Assembly: GCA_963839365.1 (NCBI GenBank)
Contig: CAWIUT010000010.1
Location: 124,001-188,000, forward strand
DNA from: DASSKA01 sp963839365
GTDB lineage: Bacteria; Actinomycetota; Actinomycetes; Propionibacteriales; Nocardioidaceae
Direction: 5' to 3'
DNA: 64,000 nucleotides
The notes under the pieces were generated by a model. The model had not been told where the DNA came from, did no database searches, and saw nothing but the letters and a program-made list of their open reading frames with translations. Numbering within the stretch: position 1 is the stretch's first letter; every line of letters starts with the position of its first letter. Positions 8,417-16,635 of the stretch are shown here, piece by piece. Made by a program: the position numbers and the translations under genes.

Positions 8417-8825
8417 CCTGGGTCCGGTGCGGGCGCGGCGTCGAGCCGGGCCCGCCGACACGGCCGTCGCACCGGCGCGGCGTGTCCACGTCCGCCTCCG
8501 CAGTCGTTTGCAGTCACGAGCCCGACCGGTTTCCCGCGTGCAGGCATAACAATCCGGCGTTTCACCGTTGACGCTCCTGACAAGTTTGGATACTTTGACG
8601 CGAACGATTGCAGTGTGAAGGCCATCACAGGGCCGGCGCGCTGCCCCGCACCGGCAACACCAAGGGGGTCGCGGTGAGGACAGTCGTGAGGCACTTCTCG
8701 GGCGCCGGCTTCGCGCAGCGGCGACCCGTCCCCGATCCAGGGACTCGCCGGTAGGACATCCCCCATAGCCGTGGCCTAGCCCCTGAGCTCGACCACAAAC
8801 GATTGCGGTTCACGAAGGAGTAGCG
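8417..8825. other. 409-nt intergenic region with promoter elements for the Liv importer
   Basis: No gene is seen here. It holds a perfect CRP-type site (8614-8629), a 9-bp direct repeat AACGATTGC at 8603-8611 and 8799-8807, a partial TTGGATAC match to the GntR site at 8586-8593, and a GAAGGAG ribosome site just before the next gene. The importer is therefore probably transcribed from its own regulated promoter rather than only by read-through from E1-E2. Confidence 0.5.
8614..8629. promoter_or_regulatory. CRP/GlxR-type operator
   Basis: TGTGA-AGGCCA-TCACA is a perfect match to the TGTGA-N6-TCACA palindrome bound by CRP-family cAMP receptors, including actinobacterial CRP/GlxR. It lies about 200 bp upstream of the substrate-binding protein gene. 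Global carbon control of the catabolic island would fit (inference). Confidence 0.7.
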
Positions 8826-10064
8826 ATGGAACTGTTCGGAACCCGCCGTGCAGGCCGCGGTCTGCTGGCGGCGATCTCCGTGGCCAGCCTGGCCGCGGTG
8901 GCCTCCTGCGGGACGCCGGCGTCGCAGAAGGCCGACGCGTCGTCCGGTCCGATCACGGTGGGCATCTCGCTGCCACTGACCGGCGACTTCTCCCAGCCAG
9001 GGACCGCAGCCAAGAAGGGCTACGAGATCTGGCAGCAGGAGGTCAACAACAACGGCGGACTGCTCGGGCGCAAGGTGAAGCTCGACATCACCGACGACGC
9101 CAGCAGCCAGGACACCGTGGTCTCCGACTACACCCGGCTGATCACCCAGGACAAGGTCGACCTGCTGCTCGGCACGTTCTCCTCGCTGCTGAACTTCCCG
9201 GCCTCGGCGGTGGCCGAGAAGAACCACATGGCCTACGTCGAGCCCGCCGGCGGGTCCCCGGAGATGTTCACCCGCGGCTTCAAGGGGCTGTTCTTCGCCC
9301 AGCAGGCCACGGCGCCGCACCAGCCCGACCAGTTCGTGAAGTGGGTGCAGTCCCTGCCGGCGAGCCAGCGGCCGAAGACCGCGGCCTACGTGACGCAGGA
9401 CGACCCGTTCACCCAGCCGGTGATCGACAGCCTGCGCAAGCAGCTGTCCGCGCTCGGCGTCAAGACCGTCTACTCGAAGGTCTACCCGGCCGACACCACC
9501 AACTTCCAGACCACCGCCTCCGCGATCGCGGCCAAGAAGCCGGACCTGATCGCCCAGGGCGCGGTCTTCGAGGACGGCGTCAGCCTGGTCCGCGACCTCG
9601 AGCAGATCGGCTACACCCCCAAGGCACTGTTCCAGACCTCCGCCCCCAGCGAGGCCGAGCAGTACAGCAGCGGCATCGGCAAGGCCAACACCGAGGGCGT
9701 GTTCTACCCGGTCAGCTGGAACGTCAAGGCGAGCACTCCGAACAACGCCCAGTTCGTGAAGGACTACCACGCGAAGTTCGGCAACGGAACGCCCGCCGAG
9801 GACACCGCGGACGCGTACGCTGCCGCCGAGGTGCTGCAGAAGGCGGTGGAGGCCACCAAGACCCTGGACCAGGCAAAGATCGAGCACTACCTGCACGGCC
9901 ACACCGTGCAGACCATCCTCGGCCCGCTCAGCTGGGACAAGACCGGTGCCCCGCAGAGCGCGTTCCTGCTCGCCCAGTGGCAGAGCGGCGCGGTCCAGAT
10001 CGTGGCGCCCAAGGCGGCGGCCACCACCTCGAAGGTCGTGTACCCGAAGCCGGCGTGGCAGTGA
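8826..10064 (+). CDS. Branched-chain amino acid-type ABC transporter substrate-binding lipoprotein
   Basis: The 412-residue protein has a lipoprotein signal ending at C28 (LAAVASC) and then a periplasmic-binding type I (LivK-like) fold beginning ITVGISLPLTGDFSQPG. Liv-family receptors bind amino acids, and in catabolic clusters they often bind aromatic acids, amides or urea instead. The ATG has a GAAGGAG ribosome site. It heads a four-gene Liv operon with LivH, LivM-LivG and LivF partners downstream. Its ligand is unknown; because it sits between the E1/E2 and hydrolase genes, it probably takes up the island's growth substrate (inference). Confidence 0.9.
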   Translation: MELFGTRRAGRGLLAAISVASLAAVASCGTPASQKADASSGPITVGISLPLTGDFSQPGTAAKKGYEIWQQEVNNNGGLLGRKVKLDITDDASSQDTVVSDYTRLITQDKVDLLLGTFSSLLNFPASAVAEKNHMAYVEPAGGSPEMFTRGFKGLFFAQQATAPHQPDQFVKWVQSLPASQRPKTAAYVTQDDPFTQPVIDSLRKQLSALGVKTVYSKVYPADTTNFQTTASAIAAKKPDLIAQGAVFEDGVSLVRDLEQIGYTPKALFQTSAPSEAEQYSSGIGKANTEGVFYPVSWNVKASTPNNAQFVKDYHAKFGNGTPAEDTADAYAAAEVLQKAVEATKTLDQAKIEHYLHGHTVQTILGPLSWDKTGAPQSAFLLAQWQSGAVQIVAPKAAATTSKVVYPKPAWQ

Positions 10065-10099
10065 GCTAGCCCGCCAACAGGAGGAGGTCGAGTTCCGGC

Positions 10100-10981
10100 A
10101 TGGACCAGCTGCTGCAAGCCATCGTGACCGGTGTGCTCATCGGTGGTGTGTACGCGCTGATGGCCACGGGGCTGACGCTGGTGTTCGGCGTGATGGAGAT
10201 CGTCAACGTCGCACACGGCGCCACCCTGGTGGGCGTCGCCATGGTCACCTGGTGGCTGTGGAAGGTGACCGGGCTCGACCCCCTCCTGCTCGGGATCATC
10301 CTCGTGCCGGTGATGTTCGGGGTGGGCTGGCTGGCCTACAAGGGGGTGATCAGCAGGATCGGTGTCGGCTCGGTGGCGATGTCGGTGCTGCTCACCTTCG
10401 GCATCGCGCTCACCATCGAGGGAGTCATGGACGTGGTGGCCGGCAACGACTACCGGTCGGCCACCCCGTCGTACTTCAACCAGTCCTTCCAGCTCGGCGC
10501 CCTGAACCTGCCCAAGCCGCAGGTGTACGGCGCGGCGCTGGCGGTGGTCACGTTGGTGGCGCTGTACGTCGTGCTCACCAGGACGTGGACCGGGAAGGCG
10601 ATCCGGGCCACGTCGCAGAACCCCTCGGGCGCGGCCCTGATCGGGATCAGCGCGGCGGGCATCTCGGCCCTGACCTTCGCGCTGGGCACCGCCACCACCG
10701 GCGTGGGAGGCGCGATCATGTCGGTGCTCTACCCGTTCTTCCCGGCCTCGCACTACGCCTGGATCTCCCGCCTGCTGGGGATCATCGTGCTGGGTGGGAT
10801 GGGCAGCCTGCCGGGAGCGCTGGTCGGCTCGGTGCTGCTGGGCCTTGCGGAAACCCTGACCGCGACCTACGGCTCCCTGCAGTGGTCGACGGTGGTGTTC
10901 TACCTGTCCATCCTGGTGGTCCTCATGGTCAAGCCCGAGGGCCTGTTCGGCACCCAGCTGCGCGAGGACGGCGTCGCATGA
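10100..10981 (+). CDS. Liv-type ABC transporter permease (LivH family)
   Basis: The 293-residue integral membrane protein matches the LivH permease family. It opens with GVLIGGVYALMATGLTLVFGVMEIVNVAHG, the family's signature first helices, and has about eight hydrophobic segments. The C-terminus (MVKPEGLFG) is typical. It pairs with the LivM part of the next gene to form the channel. The gene begins 35 nt after the receptor gene, with a GGAGGAGG-like ribosome site, and its stop overlaps the next start by 4 nt. Confidence 0.92.
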   Translation: MDQLLQAIVTGVLIGGVYALMATGLTLVFGVMEIVNVAHGATLVGVAMVTWWLWKVTGLDPLLLGIILVPVMFGVGWLAYKGVISRIGVGSVAMSVLLTFGIALTIEGVMDVVAGNDYRSATPSYFNQSFQLGALNLPKPQVYGAALAVVTLVALYVVLTRTWTGKAIRATSQNPSGAALIGISAAGISALTFALGTATTGVGGAIMSVLYPFFPASHYAWISRLLGIIVLGGMGSLPGALVGSVLLGLAETLTATYGSLQWSTVVFYLSILVVLMVKPEGLFGTQLREDGVA

Positions 10982-12849
10982 GCTCTGTGCGCGGCTTCCT
11001 GCTCAGCCGGCGTGGGGTGGTGGCCGTGGTGGCCGCGGTACTCCTGCTGTACCCGGCCATCCGGCCCTACGACACCTACCAGCAGACCGTGCTGCTGCTG
11101 GCGTTCCTGCTGGCGATCCAGGCGGTCAGCTGGAACATCATCTCCGGCTACACCGGCTACATCTCGCTGGGCCACAGCGCGTTCCTCGGCCTGGGCGGCT
11201 ACACCGCAGCGATCATCGCGGTGCACTACGGCGTGAACCCGCTGCTGCTGGCGCCGCTGGGCGCCATCCTGGTCACGGTGGTCGCGATCATCGTCGGCGC
11301 GATCGTGCTCCGCCGGCGCAGCCACGCGTTCGTGATCATCACCATCGCACTGCTGCTGACCACGCAGGCGGTGTTCACCAACTGGCAGAGCCTGACCGGT
11401 GGCTCCAAGGGCATCACGCTGCCGCTGCCCGGCTGGTCCGACGACATCCAGGCGCTCCCGTTCTACTACATGTTCCTGGTGATCCTGGTGCTCGCCGTCG
11501 TGTTCTCCGCGCAGATCCGGCGCCGCAAGTTCGGCACCGGGCTGGTCGCGATCCGCGAGGACGAGGGCAAGGCGGCCACCATCGGCGTGGACACCGCGCG
11601 CTACAAGGTGCTCGCGTTCGCCGCCAGCGCGTTCTTCGTCGGCCTCGCCGGCGGCGTGTACGGCTACTACCAGACGTTCGTGAACCCGCTCGGCATGTTC
11701 AACATCCTCAACAGCGTGATGATCGTGCTCGCCGCGCTGATCGGCGGCCGCGGCACCCTGTGGGGCCCGGTGGTCGGTGCGTTCGCGCTCGAGCTGATCA
11801 ACGAGGGCGCGACCGTGTACGGCGGGGGGAGCTCGGCCCGGGTTCTGGTCTTCGGCCTCGTGCTGGTGCTCGTCGTACTCTTCATGCCCGCCGGGCTGCT
11901 GCCCACCATCAAGCGTCGCTGGGATGCCCGACACTCCGCGGAGACCGAGTTCACCAACCAGATCGGCGCGCTCGGCCAGGGCCGCATCGAGCTGCGCCGC
12001 CGCGCGCCGCAGGCCTCCGACGGCGCCGCGGAGGCTCCGTTGCTCGACGTGCGGGGGGTCTCGAAGGTGTTCGGCGGGGTGCGTGCCGTCAACGACGCCG
12101 ACCTGAAGGTCCGCGAGGGCAGCATCACCGCGCTGATCGGTCCGAACGGGTCGGGGAAGACCACGCTGTTCAACCTGGTCACCGGGGTGATGCGCGCCGA
12201 CGCCGGCGAGATCTGGTTCGACGGCCGGCGCATCGACAAGCTGCCGCCCCACCGGCGGGGCCACCTCGGGCTCGGCCGCACGTTCCAGATCCCGCGGCTG
12301 TTCGACAGCATGACCGTGCTGGAGAACGTGGTCGCTCCGCTGCCCGACACCGCGGTGCGCACGATGCTGGCCGGGGCGGTCAGCGGCCACGAGGCCGACC
12401 ACGCCCGGCACCTGCTGGAGTACGTCGGACTCGGCTCGTTCGAGCGCCAGCCTGCCGGTGCCCTGTCCTACGGGCAGAAGAAGCTGGTCGAGCTCGCCCA
12501 GGTGCTGATGATGGAGCCCAAGCTGGTGCTGCTCGACGAGCCGGCCGGCGGCATCAACCCCAGCCTGGTGGAGCGGCTGGCCGCGATGATCGGCGACCTG
12601 AACCAGCAGGGCGTCTCGTTCCTGGTCGTGGAGCACAACATCCCGATGGTGCTCGAGCTGTGCGACCCGGTCGTGGTGTTCGCCCGCGGCTCGGCGCTGT
12701 CCGAGGGACCGCCCAGCGTGATCCGCAACGACCCGGCCGTCCTCGAGGCCTACCTCGGCCAGGAGTGGGCCACCGGCCCGGGGGTACCGCAGTCCTCGGA
12801 GTCCTCGCAGGCTGTGCAAGGGCTGACCTCGACGGGAGGGGGAAGCTGA
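10978..12849 (+). CDS. Fused LivM permease and LivG ATPase of a Liv-type ABC transporter
   Basis: One 623-residue frame encodes two parts that are usually separate. Residues 1 to about 320 are a LivM permease (LLAFLLAIQAVSWNIISGYTGYISLGHSAFLG). From about residue 353 an ABC ATPase of LivG type follows, with Walker A GPNGSGKTT, signature LSYGQKKLVELA, Walker B LVLLDEPAGG and an H-loop VEH. The linker is charged and contains a short arginine-rich stretch. The start overlaps livH and the stop overlaps livF. Such fusions are known in some actinobacteria and proteobacteria. All ATPase motifs are intact, so it should work as a half-transporter with LivH and LivF. Confidence 0.92.
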   Translation: MSSVRGFLLSRRGVVAVVAAVLLLYPAIRPYDTYQQTVLLLAFLLAIQAVSWNIISGYTGYISLGHSAFLGLGGYTAAIIAVHYGVNPLLLAPLGAILVTVVAIIVGAIVLRRRSHAFVIITIALLLTTQAVFTNWQSLTGGSKGITLPLPGWSDDIQALPFYYMFLVILVLAVVFSAQIRRRKFGTGLVAIREDEGKAATIGVDTARYKVLAFAASAFFVGLAGGVYGYYQTFVNPLGMFNILNSVMIVLAALIGGRGTLWGPVVGAFALELINEGATVYGGGSSARVLVFGLVLVLVVLFMPAGLLPTIKRRWDARHSAETEFTNQIGALGQGRIELRRRAPQASDGAAEAPLLDVRGVSKVFGGVRAVNDADLKVREGSITALIGPNGSGKTTLFNLVTGVMRADAGEIWFDGRRIDKLPPHRRGHLGLGRTFQIPRLFDSMTVLENVVAPLPDTAVRTMLAGAVSGHEADHARHLLEYVGLGSFERQPAGALSYGQKKLVELAQVLMMEPKLVLLDEPAGGINPSLVERLAAMIGDLNQQGVSFLVVEHNIPMVLELCDPVVVFARGSALSEGPPSVIRNDPAVLEAYLGQEWATGPGVPQSSESSQAVQGLTSTGGGS

Positions 12850-13577
12850 TGCTGACCATGAACGGCGTGGTCGCCGGCTACGGCGGCAGCCACGTGCTGC
12901 AGGGGGTCGACCTGCACTGCCCGCCCGGCACGATCACCTGCATCGTCGGCCCGAACGGCGCCGGCAAGTCCACCGTGCTGCGCGTGGTCAGCGGGCTGCT
13001 CAAGCCGGTCGAGGGCACCGTGGATCTCGACGGCGAGCAGGTCGGCGGCCGGGCCCCCGACGCGATCCTGCGGCTGGGCATCGCCCAGGTGCCGCAGTCG
13101 CACGCGCTGTTCCCGGAGATGACCGTGCGGGAGAACGTGATGCTCGGCGGCTACAGCATCCGCCGCAACAAGGATCTGCTGCACCAGCGCTACCGGCAGA
13201 TCAGCGACCTGATCCCGATCGTCGGCGAACGCGCCGAGCAGCACGCCGGCAACCTGTCCGGGGGACAGCGCCGGATGGTCGAGATCGCCCGCTGCCTGAT
13301 GCTGGACCCGAAGCTGCTGCTGCTCGACGAGCCGTCGCTGGGTCTGGACCCGAAGGCGGTCGGCTCGGTGATCGCGCTGACCAAGGAGCTCAACGACGCC
13401 GGCAAGACGATCCTGCTCGTGGAGCAGAACGTCCGGATGGGGTTGTCGATGGCCACCCACGGTGTGGTGATGGAGGGCGGCCGGGTCCGGCTGACCGGCA
13501 CTGCCGAGGAGGTCCGCGACAACCCCGAGATCGCCACCTTGTTCCTCGGCGGCCACGCCACCCAGCAGCCGGCCTGA
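12849..13577 (+). CDS. Liv-type ABC transporter ATP-binding protein (LivF family)
   Basis: This 242-residue ATPase has Walker A GPNGAGKST, signature NLSGGQRRMVEIAR, Walker B LLLLDEPSLGL and an H-loop-position VEQN, where LivF proteins characteristically have Q instead of H. It is the second ATPase of the importer, complementing the LivG domain of the preceding fusion. The ATG overlaps the upstream stop codon. The hydrolase gene follows after a 44-nt gap, close enough to belong to the same transcript. Confidence 0.92.
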   Translation: MLTMNGVVAGYGGSHVLQGVDLHCPPGTITCIVGPNGAGKSTVLRVVSGLLKPVEGTVDLDGEQVGGRAPDAILRLGIAQVPQSHALFPEMTVRENVMLGGYSIRRNKDLLHQRYRQISDLIPIVGERAEQHAGNLSGGQRRMVEIARCLMLDPKLLLLDEPSLGLDPKAVGSVIALTKELNDAGKTILLVEQNVRMGLSMATHGVVMEGGRVRLTGTAEEVRDNPEIATLFLGGHATQQPA

Positions 13578-13621
13578 GCGCCGGCCCACCCCCGCTACAG
13601 ACCCAGAGGAGTTCCCCGAAC

Positions 13622-14680
13622 ATGCCCGACGCACAGGTCCAGGCGGCCCTCGACCACTGGGCGCCCCGGTTCATCCAGAACGGCGTGGACTACAACGACT
13701 TCGTCCGCACCGTGCACCGCGTGGAGACCTGGGACCAGTGGCTGCCGGAGTGGAACCGCACCGCCGACGAGCAGGCCGGCCTCGCCCGGGAGGCGGACGA
13801 GGCGAGGCACCGCCAGACCGCGGGCCATGCCTGGCGCCGCGCGGCCACCGACCGGCACTTCGGCAAGTTCGTGTGGATGGTGGACCTGGACCTGGCCCGG
13901 GAGGCGGCGCAGCGGTCGGTGCGGGAGATGGGCAAGGCGCTCCGGCGTCTGGACCCGGCCGCCGAGCGGCTCGAGGTGCCGATCGAGGGCGGTACGGCAT
14001 ACGCGAACCTCCGGCTCCCGGACCGGCCAGGCCCGGCGCCGTACGTCGTGCTCGTGCCCGGGCTGGACTCCACCAAGGAGGAGTTCTGGTTCTTCGAGCA
14101 GAGCTTCCTGGACCGGGGGATGGCCACCGTCTCGCTCGACGGGCCCGGGCAGGGCGAGTGCGGCTTCGAGATGCCGATCCACGCCGACTACGAGATCGCG
14201 GTCGGGCCGCTGCTGGACGCGCTGGCTCGCCGCGCCGACCTCGACCGCGACCGAGCCGGCATCTGCGGGGTGAGCCTGGGCGGCTACTACGCGCCGCGCG
14301 CGGCCGCCTTCGAGCCGCGGCTCAAGGCGGTGGTCGGGATCAGCGGGCCCTACAACTTCGGGGACTGCTGGGACGACCTGCCGCCGATGACCCGGCGCAC
14401 CTTCGTGGTGAAGTCCGGTGCCGTCGACGACGCCGAGGGGAAGAAGCGGGCCTCCACCCTCGACCTGGCCGGGGTGCTGGACGGGATCAGGGTGCCGGCG
14501 CTCTACGTGACCGGCAGGCTGGACCGGCTGATCCCCTGGAAGCAGACCGAGCGGCAGGCCGAGGAGACACCGGACGGCACCTTCGTGAACTACCCGGCCG
14601 GCAACCACGGGGTGTCGAACATGCCCTACCGGGCCCGGCCGATGATCGCCGACTGGATGGCCGACCAGCTGCACGCCTGA
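13622..14680 (+). CDS. Alpha/beta hydrolase resembling 2,6-dihydroxypseudooxynicotine hydrolase
   Basis: The 352-residue protein has a helical N-terminal region of about 130 residues and then an alpha/beta-hydrolase core. The nucleophile elbow is GVSLGG with S218; likely triad partners are D301 (TGRLDRLIPW) and H329 (GNHGVSN). Length, N-terminal extension and triad positions resemble the C-C bond hydrolase of nicotine degradation in Arthrobacter, which splits an acyl side chain from a pyridine ring. The match is from memory of the family, not a search. It has a ribosome site AGAGGAG and is the last gene of the rightward run. It may release a carboxylic acid from an acyl-aromatic intermediate (inference). 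Confidence 0.78.
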   Translation: MPDAQVQAALDHWAPRFIQNGVDYNDFVRTVHRVETWDQWLPEWNRTADEQAGLAREADEARHRQTAGHAWRRAATDRHFGKFVWMVDLDLAREAAQRSVREMGKALRRLDPAAERLEVPIEGGTAYANLRLPDRPGPAPYVVLVPGLDSTKEEFWFFEQSFLDRGMATVSLDGPGQGECGFEMPIHADYEIAVGPLLDALARRADLDRDRAGICGVSLGGYYAPRAAAFEPRLKAVVGISGPYNFGDCWDDLPPMTRRTFVVKSGAVDDAEGKKRASTLDLAGVLDGIRVPALYVTGRLDRLIPWKQTERQAEETPDGTFVNYPAGNHGVSNMPYRARPMIADWMADQLHA

Positions 14681-14791
14681 GCTGCCTCCGGTCGGTCCAG
14701 CGCCGTCCCGTCGGCGGCACCCCGGCGGCAGGTCGTCGCCCCCGAGGGGGACACCGCCGTCGGGCCGGCGGGGCGCTGCGTCGTGCTCAAA

Positions 14792-14805
14792 GTCAATTGG
14801 TTGAC
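14792..14805. promoter_or_regulatory. Palindrome upstream of XRE/solenoid gene
   Basis: GTCAATTGGTTGAC has perfect GTCAA/TTGAC arms around a 4-nt centre. It lies 69 nt before the start of the HTH gene at 14874 and could be an autoregulatory operator or overlap its promoter. No stronger evidence is visible. Confidence 0.4.
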
Positions 14806-14873
14806 GCCAAAACCTTCGGACGACCGACCTTCCCTTATCCTGCGGTGACGACGAAGAGAGGGTTGAACGGACA

Positions 14874-16451
14874 ATGGCGGGCACGGGCCGGCCGGGGCGC
14901 ATCCAACAGATCGCCTACGACGCGACCCCGCTGACGGCTGCCCAGCCGGACGTGGACGCGCGGATCGGGTGGCTGCTGGCCATGTCGCGGCTGCACCACG
15001 ACGACCCGGCGTTCGCCGACGGCAAGAAGTTCGTCGAGGCGCTCGGCGAGACCGGCGTCTCGGTCAGCCGCAGCCAGATGAGCCGCTGGGAGTCGGGGGA
15101 GGCCGGGGTCTCCTTCGAGGGGGTCGCCGCCTACGAGCAGGTGCTCGGCATCCGGCCGGGCCGGATCTCCAGCCTGACCGGCTACATCCGTGCGGCCATC
15201 CCCGGCCTGAGGTCCCGGGTGCTCCGGCCCCGGCTCGACCCGTCCAGCCCCCAGTTCACCCAGCGCCTCGACGAGGTGATCGAGCTGGCCGAGGAGGGCC
15301 GGGCCAAGGCGCTGGACTGGCAGGACCTCGGCTGGCACCTGGCCTCGGCGCCGCTGGTGTACCTGCGCAGCCGCACCTGGGAGACGCTGGCCGGCCGGAT
15401 CGTGAACATCATCCCGCGGTCGGTCGGCACGGCCTACCGGCAGTACAGCACCGCCGCGATCAACATGGCCGCGGTTCCCCGGGCCCGGGACTTCCTGGTC
15501 GAGGCGGTCGCGACGTACATCAGCGACCCCGACGCCCAGGTGCTCGCCAACCCGCTCGGCCTGCTCGACCAGCTGCCGACCCGACGTTCGGCGAACCTGG
15601 TGCTGGACCTGATGGAGCAGCCCGCGCGGCAGAACGCCTACCGGCTGGCCGTCTGGGTGGCCACCAGCAAGGCGCTGCGCGGCGACTTCACCGCCGAGGA
15701 ACGCACCCGGCTCGGGATGATCGTGCTGCGCACCTGGCGCGCGAACCCCTCGGAGGCCGCCAAGGACCTCGCCGAGCTGATCGCCGCGTTGCCGGAGGGG
15801 CTGCGGGCCAGCCTCACCGACGCGGCGAGCCGCACCGGTCATCGCCGGCTCGGGTACGTCATCGAGCACGGCGAGGGCCTTCCCGCGTCCGAGGCGCGCA
15901 CGATCGCCTCGCGGATCGCCGAGGGGGCACGGCGTCGGGCCCCCGGAAGCCCGGAGTACGGCGAGGACCGGATGCTCGTGCGGCTGATCCGGGAGGTGCT
16001 GTTCCACCGTGACTCCGAGCGCCGGCACCTGGCCGCGCTGGTGCTGGCCGCCTCCCCGTTCTGCGGATCGGTCACCGAGGAGATGATCGGCCCCCTCGCC
16101 GACAGCGGCGCGCCGGGATGGATGCGCGGCCGGGCGGCGACCACGATCCGCTACCTCGCCGACGACGAGCACCGGCTGCGGCTGATGCGCTGGCTGCAGG
16201 ACCCGGACCCCGACGTGGCCGGCCCCATCGCGCAGACCCTCGGTCACCTCACCCCCGCCCCGGACTCCGACCACGCGCTGCGCACCGCCCTCGGTACGCG
16301 CTGGTCGCCGGTGGAGCGGGCCCGGATGTACGCCCTCGGCATGACAGGCTCGCCCGGCCTGCACGCCATCACCCGGTCCACCACCGCGCCGTCCTGGCAG
16401 AAGGCGGCCGCTCGCTGGTGGATCGCGATGGGCCCGGCCGTCCGCGACTGA
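14874..16451 (+). CDS. XRE-type HTH protein with long alpha-helical (HEAT-like) C-terminal region
   Basis: The 525-residue protein has a Cro/C1-type HTH-like region at about residues 30-95 (VSVSRSQMSRWESGEAGVS). About 400 residues of helical repeats follow, with HEAT-like spacing and no enzymatic motif, ending in GALVLAAS- and MRWLQDPDPDVAGPIAQTLG-like repeats. Such proteins occur in actinomycetes, but no defined function is known to me. It may be a DNA-bound scaffold or a regulator that senses protein partners. The gene stands alone between the catabolic island and the secreted propeller gene, with its own promoter region. Confidence 0.6.
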   Translation: MAGTGRPGRIQQIAYDATPLTAAQPDVDARIGWLLAMSRLHHDDPAFADGKKFVEALGETGVSVSRSQMSRWESGEAGVSFEGVAAYEQVLGIRPGRISSLTGYIRAAIPGLRSRVLRPRLDPSSPQFTQRLDEVIELAEEGRAKALDWQDLGWHLASAPLVYLRSRTWETLAGRIVNIIPRSVGTAYRQYSTAAINMAAVPRARDFLVEAVATYISDPDAQVLANPLGLLDQLPTRRSANLVLDLMEQPARQNAYRLAVWVATSKALRGDFTAEERTRLGMIVLRTWRANPSEAAKDLAELIAALPEGLRASLTDAASRTGHRRLGYVIEHGEGLPASEARTIASRIAEGARRRAPGSPEYGEDRMLVRLIREVLFHRDSERRHLAALVLAASPFCGSVTEEMIGPLADSGAPGWMRGRAATTIRYLADDEHRLRLMRWLQDPDPDVAGPIAQTLGHLTPAPDSDHALRTALGTRWSPVERARMYALGMTGSPGLHAITRSTTAPSWQKAAARWWIAMGPAVRD

Positions 16452-16635
16452 CCCCCGACCACGTAGCCGATCACGCCGCGCAGAAGACCCCACAATCGCG
16501 TCGAAGCCCGGCGAAAACCTTCTTCTGCATCAAGAGAGCACATGTCGATCTTGTGCCGTTGACGATCCCCGTGCAGCGCTCTAATTTGGCGAAATCTCAG
16601 GCCCAGTGGGTCGTGACGCCAATAGGGGGCTTCTG

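Noticed and set aside
10900..12819. Long minus-strand reading frame opposite the LivM-LivG gene
   Set aside because: Antisense to clear transporter motifs; the composition is typical of a shadow frame.
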